Virus record (IMG/VR): IMGVR_UViG_3300009126_000233
Coordinates: 1 to 29,735 of that record
Reading direction: 5' to 3' (one strand)
Length of the DNA stretch: 29,735 bases
Source of the DNA: a virus
Position numbers and translations under genes: made by a program. The notes beneath the pieces were generated by a model. The model searched no databases and was not told where the DNA came from. It saw only the letters and a list, made by a program, of their open reading frames with translations. This document shows, in pieces, positions 14,291 to 22,822 of this stretch (positions are counted from its first letter, which is position 1; each line of letters opens with the position of its first letter).

Positions 14291-16934
14291 TTTTATATGG
14301 ATGCAAGGACAATAACATATCCTTCTTTCTAGTTTTAAGTTGATGTAGTTTATTGTGATGTAAGAAATGAAACCTATTAAAAGCAAGTTTATGTCTTACT
14401 GCATTATATCTTTCATTCTTTTCATCTGTTGAGTAATTCTTCCAGTTTTCTAATTCTTGTATTATATAATTGAACCTTTCTTTTGGGTCTCTAACAACAT
14501 CATAATACTCATTAAACATTTCAGGAAACGTTTGAAATCCTTGTTGTCTTAAATAACGAAGTGTAAATGGTAAGCTCACAACAATAAGTGGATGATAATT
14601 CATTAAAGGCTTATAGGTTTTTTCTGTGATAAAAAGTTGTGTGTCGTGTCTCTGCCTATTTTCTGGCTCTGTAAAAATAGTTTCATTAACTAAGGAAAAA
14701 TAAGAACTCTCATAAAGTTTTTTATCATAGTATCTATCATCTTGTTTGAGTGTCTCTGTTGAAATATCTAATTCAATTGATTTTGGTTCTTTAAAAAATT
14801 CATTTAAATGATCTTTCTGTGTTTTTGATTCTAACATAATCTCTGAGATCTGTAGAAGTTCGCTAGCCCATTGGTTTCTATATTCTCTTTCCCCTTCTAC
14901 ATCTCCATAGTATCGTAACAAAAAGCTTATATAAGAGTGTTCATTATAACCCAGTCTGTATAATTCTGATACGACCGCCAATCTATGAGGCCGAGGCAGT
15001 CCGTTGAAATTTAGTAAATCATGTGTTTTGTCTTCGGCTGTTGGGACTGCATGTAGTGTCTCTCTTTCATAACTAGAGTTTGGTTCAATAAACTTTCTTG
15101 CATGATCTAAGGTAAACAATCCTACTTCTAATGGATCGGTTCTCAATACATATTGTTGCCGATATAAAAATTGAAAATAATCGTAACCAATTGCTTTAGT
15201 AAACTTTCCTTGTTCGCCCATTGGATTGCTGGTAATCCAATGATCATAGTTTTTAGCAAAGTTTATATCACCAAAGATAAAATAAGAATATATTCCATTT
15301 AACTTGTTACTAGATAATGCCCCATTTAATTTTTCCATCCACCAATGTGCGTCTAAATGAAATCCTTCGTGTGGAAATACAAAAACTATTTGAATCATTC
15401 TTTTCCTAGCTAAGTCTTTTACTTTATCTGGAATAGAACTTACAAGGTTTGATACCTCATCTAAATAAGCAATTTCAATAAAATAGTAATTGTGTAATGG
15501 ATGATTTTTGCCATGTACATTTTCATTAAACTTGCTTAAATCCATTAACTTGTAATTTAACTCTGCGTATTCATACCACCAATTTATATTTGCTAATTTG
15601 CTTACTGCAATGCCTTGGCCTTCACTATACATGTTTCCTCCCAAAGGGCTGTCTAGTTTGTCAAACCACAAATAAAATATATCATTAGGATTATGAAAAG
15701 ATCTATCAACAATAAAGGGAGGTTCTATATGTGTTTTAAATTCTTTACGAGGGTTTGCTGGCATACCTAGTTGCCATTGTCCTTTTTTCCAATGATCTCT
15801 CTTAGGTTGTGGTGGGTAATCTTTTGCAAACGTTTCCATTTCAAAGTAAAAATCCCAAGGAATTTGTATAGAGTTTTGTTCATTAGATTTAAATACTTCA
15901 TCAATATTTGATATTCTACGAGAATTTTCTTCTATTACTTCTTCTAAACGTTTCCTATTAGCTTTTAGTCGAGGTAGCAAATCTTTATATTTCTCTTCTA
16001 GTTCTTGGTACGAATATTTTGTTAAATTGGCCAACTGTTGTGTTATGTAGTCTGCTCGCCTTTCCCAATCTGAATGAGATAAATTTATTAAAATGTCTGG
16101 AAACATATCTTCAAAAATGTCAAACCCCATTTCTTTTAATTTCTTATAAAGGTTTTGATCTCCTAAAATTAAAAAAGGCCTTAAACCTATAATGGGTTTA
16201 AAAGTTTTTTCACTAAGTAATACATCTGTATGAATTGTTGTTTCTGTAACTACTGTAAGAAAATGTCTTTGCCAAATTTCACCGTCTCCTAATGAAATGA
16301 TATCATTTTCATTTTGTCCTTCCCACTCATTAATTATTTTTAAGGTTTTGTTATCATGTGATTCTTCTAATATAATTGGATTAGGAAAATTATAACGTGG
16401 ATCTTCTATTGTAGCAGAAACAATTCCAAAATTTTCTAAACCATTTTCATGTATTCTGTTTAATAAACCAACTCTGTGATCATGTGGTTTTCTATTGTAG
16501 CATAAAAAGTGTTTGCCGTTTTCGCCGACAGTTGCTGAACGAACCAATTTTGGTTCTTCTTTGTATTTACTTTTATTAAAATATTTCCAATGATCTTTTA
16601 TATACTGTAACCAAAAGCTAAAATAATATCCTTTGTTTGTATTACCTATGTGATATACTCTTTCAAATTTATCTTCTATTAATTTATGCCCGTCTGTTCT
16701 TGTTTTAATGCAAGCAGTATTTTCCCAATCAGGGCCGGAATAAACTGCTGCTTCAGTACATGGTGTTTTATCAATGAAATCTTTTAACCCGCTGGAATCA
16801 TCACCCAACCAAGTTGAGTTAATTAAGCAAACATGACTAGGAAGTTTTTCTAATAATAAATTTTTTAAAAAGCTTTCTGTTCTTCCTATGGATTGTGTTC
16901 CTTTGTCAAACCCCTTACTGTAATATCTATTCAT
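14283..16934 (-). CDS. Large tandem-module glycosyltransferase-like protein (883 aa)
   Basis: Two copies of one module are visible. Module 1 has FLCYNRKPHDHR (143-154), TVVTETT and SEKTFKPIIGLRPFLILG (241-258). Module 2 has LLNFNGLPRPHR (640-651), SLVNETIF and ITEKTYKPLMNYHPLIVV (769-786). The TEKT-[FY]-KP block followed by a hydrophobic strand resembles the nucleotide-sugar site of GT10- or exostosin-like glycosyltransferases found in marine phages. The middle part, about 360-600, is Trp/Tyr/Phe-rich with IVFVFPHEGFHLDAHWWMEK and could be a further domain. No signal peptide is seen. It is coupled to radical SAM 1 upstream and the carbamoyltransferase downstream. The glycosyltransferase assignment is moderate. 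Confidence 0.6.
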   Translation of the reverse strand: MNRYYSKGFDKGTQSIGRTESFLKNLLLEKLPSHVCLINSTWLGDDSSGLKDFIDKTPCTEAAVYSGPDWENTACIKTRTDGHKLIEDKFERVYHIGNTNKGYYFSFWLQYIKDHWKYFNKSKYKEEPKLVRSATVGENGKHFLCYNRKPHDHRVGLLNRIHENGLENFGIVSATIEDPRYNFPNPIILEESHDNKTLKIINEWEGQNENDIISLGDGEIWQRHFLTVVTETTIHTDVLLSEKTFKPIIGLRPFLILGDQNLYKKLKEMGFDIFEDMFPDILINLSHSDWERRADYITQQLANLTKYSYQELEEKYKDLLPRLKANRKRLEEVIEENSRRISNIDEVFKSNEQNSIQIPWDFYFEMETFAKDYPPQPKRDHWKKGQWQLGMPANPRKEFKTHIEPPFIVDRSFHNPNDIFYLWFDKLDSPLGGNMYSEGQGIAVSKLANINWWYEYAELNYKLMDLSKFNENVHGKNHPLHNYYFIEIAYLDEVSNLVSSIPDKVKDLARKRMIQIVFVFPHEGFHLDAHWWMEKLNGALSSNKLNGIYSYFIFGDINFAKNYDHWITSNPMGEQGKFTKAIGYDYFQFLYRQQYVLRTDPLEVGLFTLDHARKFIEPNSSYERETLHAVPTAEDKTHDLLNFNGLPRPHRLAVVSELYRLGYNEHSYISFLLRYYGDVEGEREYRNQWASELLQISEIMLESKTQKDHLNEFFKEPKSIELDISTETLKQDDRYYDKKLYESSYFSLVNETIFTEPENRQRHDTQLFITEKTYKPLMNYHPLIVVSLPFTLRYLRQQGFQTFPEMFNEYYDVVRDPKERFNYIIQELENWKNYSTDEKNERYNAVRHKLAFNRFHFLHHNKLHQLKTRKKDMLLSLHPYKND

Positions 16935-18192
16935 ATATAAAAGGGTCCTGTTTTCTAATACGTTTTATATGCCAATCAGGATCTATATCTGCCATCTCGG
17001 GAATTTCTTCTTGCCAAGTTTGATTTCTAACAGCGTCAATACGTTCCATTTCTAAAATAAATCTTTCAATCATCTTGGGATTAAATTCTTGTGACCACAT
17101 AAATTTTTTAAATCCTCTAATATGTCTTACTAACATTTCTGTTCTCCAAGCAGGCTTGTAAGTTGTTAGTAACTCTTCTTCCCAGTCTGTGTATAGTTTA
17201 TCTATTAACTGTTTTTTGTTTGGATGTAAAATTCCAACGTTTAACCAAAAAGGAAAGTGGACTAAGTTTATGTGGAAATTATGTGGGTTATCTATCAATC
17301 CTTGCCTCATTAATTCTCTCATAAAGTCTGGCTGGTGCATAACATTTTGTATGCTTACTGTAGAATTAATATTAAACTCTACCTTAGGGGTTCTTTCTTT
17401 CATTTCTAATCTGTTATTAACCCACTTCTCCCAATCCAAACCTGTACGAACAAACTCTCCTCGAGGGCCGTAACCATCTAAACTTGCTGCCATTGTTACT
17501 CTATCAAATTTGCCCCATGAATCTAATATGTTTTGATTTTTATAAAAGAACTGACTTAAATTTGAGTTGTATAATAAGTGTACATCTGTTCTTCCCATTT
17601 CAACAAGTCTATTAATAATCCTGTAATGCTCTTCCATCATTAAAGGTTCACCACCAGCAAAATATATTTTTTCTACTATAGGAAAATATGGCTCTATTTG
17701 TTCCCACAATTCAAACACTCTACCTTTCTCAGGAAGATCGGGTGGCAAACTACCCCATATCTTTTTAGTATCTTTATACCAACCGGAGCTTAATTGTGGA
17801 CCACAGCTACGACATGAGAAGTTACATATATTAGAGAAACGAAAATCCCAATAAGCTAAATCCATTTCATCTAGTGTTCCATCTTCTTTTACGTCATCCC
17901 ACTTGTGCATGTAATGTTTAAAGTCTCTGTTACCTGTTATTCTAAAAGACTCGTTGCCGGTGTCTTCTTCTTTAAAACAATTAACGCATTCCGGAGGTCT
18001 TTCACCTGCTAACATTTGCCTTCTAATTTTGCGCATAGGTTCTTCATTCCAAATCTCTTTTAAAGTATGGGTTTTTAATGATCCTACTTGATGATCGCTA
18101 TTACCAAGACAACAAGCATATACGTCTTTGTTAGGCCATGTATGTAAATGTATTAAAGGTAATACGCATTTGGTATCTTTAGTTTTTGTCAT
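16927..18192 (-). CDS. Radical SAM protein 1, N-terminal twitch domain
   Basis: The radical SAM motif is CNFSCRSC (Cys123, 127, 130), followed by FAGGEPLM, which binds SAM. Unusually, the twitch-like auxiliary [Fe-S] cluster domain lies before it: CVLPLIHLH (Cys9), ACC (27-28), then LKEIWNEEPMRKIRRQM and ECVNC (69, 72). This is the N-terminal-twitch type of radical SAM protein. Radical chemistry on a peptide, sugar or cofactor is expected, but the substrate is unknown. It shares YNSNLS, RTGLDWEKW and the C-terminal ERIDAVRNQTWQEE pattern with radical SAM 3. It overlaps its neighbours by 8 and 14 bases. Confidence 0.9.
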   Translation of the reverse strand: MTKTKDTKCVLPLIHLHTWPNKDVYACCLGNSDHQVGSLKTHTLKEIWNEEPMRKIRRQMLAGERPPECVNCFKEEDTGNESFRITGNRDFKHYMHKWDDVKEDGTLDEMDLAYWDFRFSNICNFSCRSCGPQLSSGWYKDTKKIWGSLPPDLPEKGRVFELWEQIEPYFPIVEKIYFAGGEPLMMEEHYRIINRLVEMGRTDVHLLYNSNLSQFFYKNQNILDSWGKFDRVTMAASLDGYGPRGEFVRTGLDWEKWVNNRLEMKERTPKVEFNINSTVSIQNVMHQPDFMRELMRQGLIDNPHNFHINLVHFPFWLNVGILHPNKKQLIDKLYTDWEEELLTTYKPAWRTEMLVRHIRGFKKFMWSQEFNPKMIERFILEMERIDAVRNQTWQEEIPEMADIDPDWHIKRIRKQDPFIYE

Positions 18193-19399
18193 AGTCTTTT
18201 ATTAATTCATAAAATTCCGGAAAGACATCTTTATACTTTTCTTTTCGTATAATGTCTTGTCGGTTTGTAATGTCAAAGAATCTATACATAAGATTCTCAT
18301 CACGTTCAATTGTTAAATAATTTTTTACATTATCATAAAATATTTCGCCTTCACTTTTTTCAAGTATCTTTTCCTTTATATTTATTGGAAGTATAGCAGG
18401 GTCATAGTAGTCTGGCTCTGTAACATAGTTAGGCGAAACGTAAGGAACAATGGTTTTAAAATATTCGTGAAACTCTTTTAAATAATATATGTTCAATATA
18501 GAAATTGTTTGTAGTATAGAACAAAATATATTATCATGTCTACTTTCTAATCCTTTAAACCAATCAATTGTTTCTGTTGTTTTCTCCCACTTTGCCGGAT
18601 ACCTCATGTATTCATTTCGTCTTTGTATGTCATCTATAGACCACATTAACTGTACTTCTTTAAATTCCTTCCAGGCATCTTCATAGTCTTTTCCTGAAAC
18701 CGTTGTATTAGTAGAATAAACTAATGTAACATTCTTTGCTACATCCTTTTTAACAAGTTCTTCTAAAAATCCAAGGTGTTTGTCTATAAGTAACGGCTCT
18801 CCACCATTTACATAAACATATCTTAATTCGTTTATATGTGGTAACAATCTATCCCAAAAGTTTTGATCTAGTGGCCAGTTCATATTAGTTTGTGGTACTC
18901 GTAAATAACTTTCTTCTAAATCTAAAAGCTTCCACTCCTTTTTCCAACGTGAACTTGAAATAGGATTGCATGTCCTACACGCTAGGTTACAATGGTTGCC
19001 TAAGCGCAATTCTATAAATTCATAATTAACTTCTTTTAAACTACCATCTATATTTGTTATTTTTATAGCATCTTCTTCATTAAAATTTAAACGTTTAGAC
19101 TCAACTGTTCTTTTACTAGAGTTTCCTGCTGCTTCTGAGTTCCAACACTTTTTACATTGATCAGGATACTCTCCATTAAGCATTTTTAATCTAACATCAT
19201 TAAAACTTTCGCTGTTAGTTATTTTATTGAAGTCGTATTTAGTAGACAACAAGGTATTGAATACTCTAGTCTGTGAGATTGTAAAGTGTGCATTGGAAAC
19301 GCCGTTAAGTGTTTCTGCCTCACAACATAAACTAACCTGGCCATCAGGGTGTGTTGCTAAGTGATTCCATGGTAATGGACAAAATGATTTAGATCCCAT
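18179..19399 (-). CDS. Radical SAM protein 2, N-terminal twitch domain
   Basis: From the chosen ATG at 19399 (with AAAGGAG 7 bases upstream; the ATG at 19423 is too early), the twitch cysteines are Cys7 in FCPLPWNH, Cys25-26 in SLCCEAE and Cys82/85 in CKKC. The radical SAM motif CNLACRTC is at 137-144, followed by VNGGEPLL. The pattern STNTTV, MRYPAKWEKT and the ending FPEFYELIKDYDKN closely match radical SAM 4 (MRHPAKWEP, FPEFYKVLTDHGWK). The substrate is unknown. The start overlaps the end of radical SAM 3 by 11 bases. Confidence 0.9.
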   Translation of the reverse strand: MGSKSFCPLPWNHLATHPDGQVSLCCEAETLNGVSNAHFTISQTRVFNTLLSTKYDFNKITNSESFNDVRLKMLNGEYPDQCKKCWNSEAAGNSSKRTVESKRLNFNEEDAIKITNIDGSLKEVNYEFIELRLGNHCNLACRTCNPISSSRWKKEWKLLDLEESYLRVPQTNMNWPLDQNFWDRLLPHINELRYVYVNGGEPLLIDKHLGFLEELVKKDVAKNVTLVYSTNTTVSGKDYEDAWKEFKEVQLMWSIDDIQRRNEYMRYPAKWEKTTETIDWFKGLESRHDNIFCSILQTISILNIYYLKEFHEYFKTIVPYVSPNYVTEPDYYDPAILPINIKEKILEKSEGEIFYDNVKNYLTIERDENLMYRFFDITNRQDIIRKEKYKDVFPEFYELIKDYDKN

Positions 19400-20684
19400 C
19401 CCACCACTCCTTTCCTGGATCATTTAATATCTCTCTAAATGTCAACTCTTGTTCTCTTATTTTTTCTAAAAACAAAATATTTTGCTTTCCGTTCTTTAAT
19501 CCGTTTTGTAGTTCGTCTCCTTCCCATTGTTGTTCAAAACTTTTTCTTTCTATTAAGTTTTTAAGTGAATCAATATATACTTGTGTTTTCCAAGTTTTCC
19601 TTGGCTCCATATACTCTATAAGTTCGTTACAATAAGGTTCAACAACAGATTTCGGTAATGCATCAGGACACATAAGAACAAATGGATCAAAGCCATATGT
19701 AAATTTAAAATAAGATTTCACGTCTAGTTCTGTTACAACATCAAACAAATCTTTTAATCCAAATAAACCAGGTGTTGTAAGTGTAACATCAAATGCTAAA
19801 GCATCGTCTCCATATTCATCAATTAACCACATGCCCTTTTTAAAGTTAACCAACCACTCGTCCCACTTTATTCCTGTCCTTATATACTCACCTATTGCTC
19901 CTGCTCCATCAATACTTGCGCATATATTCATACTTTTAAATCCGTCTAACATATCATATAAGTTATAATGCTTATAATCAATTCTGCTGAGATTTGTGTT
20001 GTAACGTATAGTAATATTGCTTTTATGTTTTGAGTCTTTAAGTTGATCCATTATTGTCCAATGTCTTTCCCACATTAAAGGCTCTCCACCCACCCAATAA
20101 ATCTCCTCTATTATATCTTGATCTACTGCTGCTTGTAATTCTTCTTCTAATACTTCTTTTTGAAAGTTTGTTATTTTCCTTCTGTTATTTGGTTGTAACC
20201 AGGGATCTTCTTGCATACGGTTGTTTACTTTGTTTTCTGCTTCCCAAGATGATGATAGTTGGTCGCCACACATTCTACATTTGAAGTTACATAGATTAGA
20301 TAAACGATAATCATATGACACCGGAACCATTGTTGTATAGCCTGTTTCATCTGTCGTGTCTAATATGTCTTGTATCTTATGTGGGAATAGTGTATCTACA
20401 AAATAAGATCTATATGTATTTAAGTTTAAAACATTTTCATTACATACAACACATTGAGGGATTGCCTCTCCTGCCATCATACGTTTCCTTATGTCTTTCA
20501 TATACTCACTATTCCAATGGTCTTTTAATGATGTAGGATTAAAAGTTGCCTCTGGGTTTTGTTCACCTGTATCAAGATACTGTTTCTGAAAGTCTGATTC
20601 TTCTCTACTAGCACAACACAGACGTCGTTCACCTTGCGGGCTAACGTAAGTATGTGTCCAAGGTGCTGTACAAAGATATTTCAT
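19389..20684 (-). CDS. Radical SAM protein 3, N-terminal twitch domain
   Basis: The twitch-type cysteines are Cys5 in LCTAPWTH, Cys23-24 in RLCCAS, and Cys78/81 in CVVC, with LKDHWNSEYMKDIRKRMMAG between them. The radical SAM motif is CNFKCRMC (132-139), and the SAM-binding strand is VGGEPLMW. The sections YNTNLSRI, CASIDGAGAIGEYIRTGIKW and the C-terminal FLEKIREQELTFREIL align by eye with radical SAM 1, making this pair a likely old duplication. It starts in an ATGA overlap with the unknown 182-aa gene. The substrate is unknown. Confidence 0.9.
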   Translation of the reverse strand: MKYLCTAPWTHTYVSPQGERRLCCASREESDFQKQYLDTGEQNPEATFNPTSLKDHWNSEYMKDIRKRMMAGEAIPQCVVCNENVLNLNTYRSYFVDTLFPHKIQDILDTTDETGYTTMVPVSYDYRLSNLCNFKCRMCGDQLSSSWEAENKVNNRMQEDPWLQPNNRRKITNFQKEVLEEELQAAVDQDIIEEIYWVGGEPLMWERHWTIMDQLKDSKHKSNITIRYNTNLSRIDYKHYNLYDMLDGFKSMNICASIDGAGAIGEYIRTGIKWDEWLVNFKKGMWLIDEYGDDALAFDVTLTTPGLFGLKDLFDVVTELDVKSYFKFTYGFDPFVLMCPDALPKSVVEPYCNELIEYMEPRKTWKTQVYIDSLKNLIERKSFEQQWEGDELQNGLKNGKQNILFLEKIREQELTFREILNDPGKEWWDGI

Positions 20685-21229
20685 TTCAGTTCTCTTACGA
20701 TTGTTCCGTTGAAGTCATCATAGCAGCCATTAGAGAATGGATCACCATTCCAATTATCTTCTGCTATCAGGTCTTTAATTCTGCTCCATATTTTATTAAG
20801 TTGTTCATCTTGCTCAACGATTTTATCTACCCTATCCATCATGGAGAGGATGGTATCTCCAGCGGACATATCACAGGATATTTTTCCTCCCTTCGCGTGG
20901 CTTATTCTAATATACATCAGGACAGCAGGGCCGGGATCTTGATGTTCCAGTAACAATAAACGTTGATGCTCGAACAACCCATTGACCGCCTGAACAACAT
21001 TCAACGCAATCGGCGCCCGTTTCTTATCTATGTCCACGATAGTATTACAGATTGAAATTAACCAACGAAGGGTGAGATTTTTTATTATAATATCTAAATG
21101 GGAATTCGTCAGACTGAAGAATTCTTTTTTATCTTTGGCTTTATTGTAGCGTCTAATTTTAATGATAGCAGCAATTAACAAATGACATTCATTTGGCCAA
21201 GTATGAAATTGTAAACCTGTTGTTTTCAT
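20681..21229 (-). CDS. Unknown protein of atypical composition (182 aa)
   Basis: No family is recognised. The protein is mostly helical with hydrophobic patches (CHLLIAAIIKI, LRWLISICNTIVDID, GPAVLMYIRI) and no signal peptide or obvious catalytic motif. The C-terminal stretch DNWNGDPFSNGCYDDFNG is Asn/Asp/Gly-rich. By hand count about 44% of bases 20881-21060 are G or C, against about 22% in a sample line at 22081-22140, so the gene looks recently acquired or under different selection. It is coupled by 4-base overlaps to the mini ABC-type ATPase upstream and radical SAM 3 downstream, suggesting a partner of that ATPase. Confidence 0.6.
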   Translation of the reverse strand: MKTTGLQFHTWPNECHLLIAAIIKIRRYNKAKDKKEFFSLTNSHLDIIIKNLTLRWLISICNTIVDIDKKRAPIALNVVQAVNGLFEHQRLLLLEHQDPGPAVLMYIRISHAKGGKISCDMSAGDTILSMMDRVDKIVEQDEQLNKIWSRIKDLIAEDNWNGDPFSNGCYDDFNGTIVRELK

Positions 21230-21645
21230 AATGTGTGGTGTAATCCTGGCCCGTGATCTATGAACGTTTTATCTTCCATTATCTCAAAAATTCTCGTTCC
21301 TAGTTCTATAGCTGCACGATCATGTGTTGCCATTATTATAGTTTTTCCTTGATCATTAAGTTTTTTTGACAATGATAAAATTTCCATTCGATCTTCTCTG
21401 TCTAATTCCTGGTCTGTTGGTTCGTCAAGTAAATATACATCATGAGGTTCTGTGAGCGCTCTAAGTACATCTATGGATTTCCTCGGATTCGGAATATCCC
21501 ATCTTATTATAAAGCAAGTCTCTGGATACTTCCTATTTAATTCTCTAAGAATAGATGTTTTACCTGCCGTGGCATTACCGTATATAACAACAAATTCTCC
21601 TTGTTCAATTTCTATGTTTATTCCGTGTATGCTTATGTTAATCAT
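21226..21645 (-). CDS. Miniature ABC-type ATPase
   Basis: From ATG 21645 (GGTGG upstream; an ATG at 21657 is also possible) the protein reads like an ABC ATPase: beta-strands ending at GEFVVIYG, Walker A GNATAGKTS (23-31), Walker B YLLDEP (71-76, Asp74 and Glu75) and the H-loop ATHD (His108). Only about 40 residues separate Walker A and B, so the helical domain with the LSGGQ signature is missing, and the whole protein is 139 residues against the usual 210-250. It cannot form a standard ABC dimer with itself. It could pair with another ATPase, or it may be a relic. Confidence 0.78.
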   Translation of the reverse strand: MINISIHGINIEIEQGEFVVIYGNATAGKTSILRELNRKYPETCFIIRWDIPNPRKSIDVLRALTEPHDVYLLDEPTDQELDREDRMEILSLSKKLNDQGKTIIMATHDRAAIELGTRIFEIMEDKTFIDHGPGLHHTL

Positions 21646-22822
21646 ATTTCCACCCATGGTCTGTTAATACTTTATAAAACTCTGGAAAGAATTCTCTAAA
21701 GTCTTCTTTCCTATATTCATCACTTGCTCTCACACTAGGAAAAAATTTTCTCCATTCTAAAGGGTGATGTTTCTTACCTTTCATAAAGTTAATTATTTCA
21801 ACTATTCTAGGATCTTCTTGTCCTAAGTGTCTCTCAATTACATCTTTAATATCCTCAGGTATGTTTTGTATATTAAAATGTGGAGGCCCATGAACTAGAT
21901 TTAAATATATACTTTCACTTTTAAAGTATTCTAAAAATTCAGGTATGTACCAAATGTTTAATAAACTTACTGTATGGGCAATTGAAACATCAAACTTTTT
22001 ATTTGTTTTAGATATCTCTTTTAAAGTATTAAAGTTCTTAATAACCGGCTCCCATTTTGCTGGGTGTCTCATAAATTCAAATCTATTTTGTATGCCATCT
22101 AAACTAAAGTCCATTGATATATGTTTAAATTCATTTAATATATTAAACTTCTCTTCGTCCCAGAGGGTTCCATTTGTGTTGTAATGTAAACTTATATTTT
22201 TTGAATACCCTAACTCAATAGCATGTTTTAATACCTTCCATTGCTTCTTCATTAACAATGGCTCTCCACCATACATATCAATATATCTTATATCTGATAA
22301 ATGATTAAATATATCGTCCCATATGGCACTATCATCCTCAAACGATTTATTAAACTGTCTAAAATATTCTGTAAACTCTTTTTTACCGCTTGCAATTGAT
22401 CCGTATCCATCGTGTAATGCCAAAAATTCTTTGTTCCAAAAAGAACTATTATCCGGACCACACGTTCTACATTTTATATTACATGTGGTTCCCATGTTAA
22501 GATCTAAAATTTGAACTTGTATCTTTCTGTCTAAATCTGCTCGATGTTCATTGTCTATCATTCTTTTACTTCTTCTGCCAACATTCTCTTGGCTCCAACA
22601 ATAGTTACAATGTGGATCTTGTACTCCTTTCTTTAAATTCTCTCTGATAATCGTTGCTGTACGACTATTAATAGCATCATCTAAACTATTTCTACGAATG
22701 TTTAACTCATTGCCTAATTCGTCTTGATAAGGTATCATTTGTAAACAACAGCTTGTACATGTACCTTTGTTGTCAACACGAACACCCTTATCTAAATTAA
22801 TGCAATAGAGCTCACTCATCAT
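21638..22822 (-). CDS. Radical SAM protein 4, N-terminal twitch domain
   Basis: The twitch region has Cys7, Cys22, Cys25-26 (TCTSCC) and Cys72/75 (HCNYC). The radical SAM motif is CNIKCRTC (114-121), followed by MYGGEPLLM. In the middle, YNTNGTL and MDFSLDGIQNRFEFMRHPAKW, and at the end FFPEFYKVL, pair it with radical SAM 2. It overlaps radical SAM 5 by 11 bases and the mini-ATPase by 8. The ribosome binding site is not strong, which fits translational coupling. The substrate is unknown. Confidence 0.9.
   Translation of the reverse strand: MMSELYCINLDKGVRVDNKGTCTSCCLQMIPYQDELGNELNIRRNSLDDAINSRTATIIRENLKKGVQDPHCNYCWSQENVGRRSKRMIDNEHRADLDRKIQVQILDLNMGTTCNIKCRTCGPDNSSFWNKEFLALHDGYGSIASGKKEFTEYFRQFNKSFEDDSAIWDDIFNHLSDIRYIDMYGGEPLLMKKQWKVLKHAIELGYSKNISLHYNTNGTLWDEEKFNILNEFKHISMDFSLDGIQNRFEFMRHPAKWEPVIKNFNTLKEISKTNKKFDVSIAHTVSLLNIWYIPEFLEYFKSESIYLNLVHGPPHFNIQNIPEDIKDVIERHLGQEDPRIVEIINFMKGKKHHPLEWRKFFPSVRASDEYRKEDFREFFPEFYKVLTDHGWKYD

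Noticed and set aside
14291-14386. Upstream extension of the carbamoyltransferase
   Set aside because: The extra residues do not fit the family N-terminus (RWGISAGHHDA begins the fold), and they overlap the previous gene.
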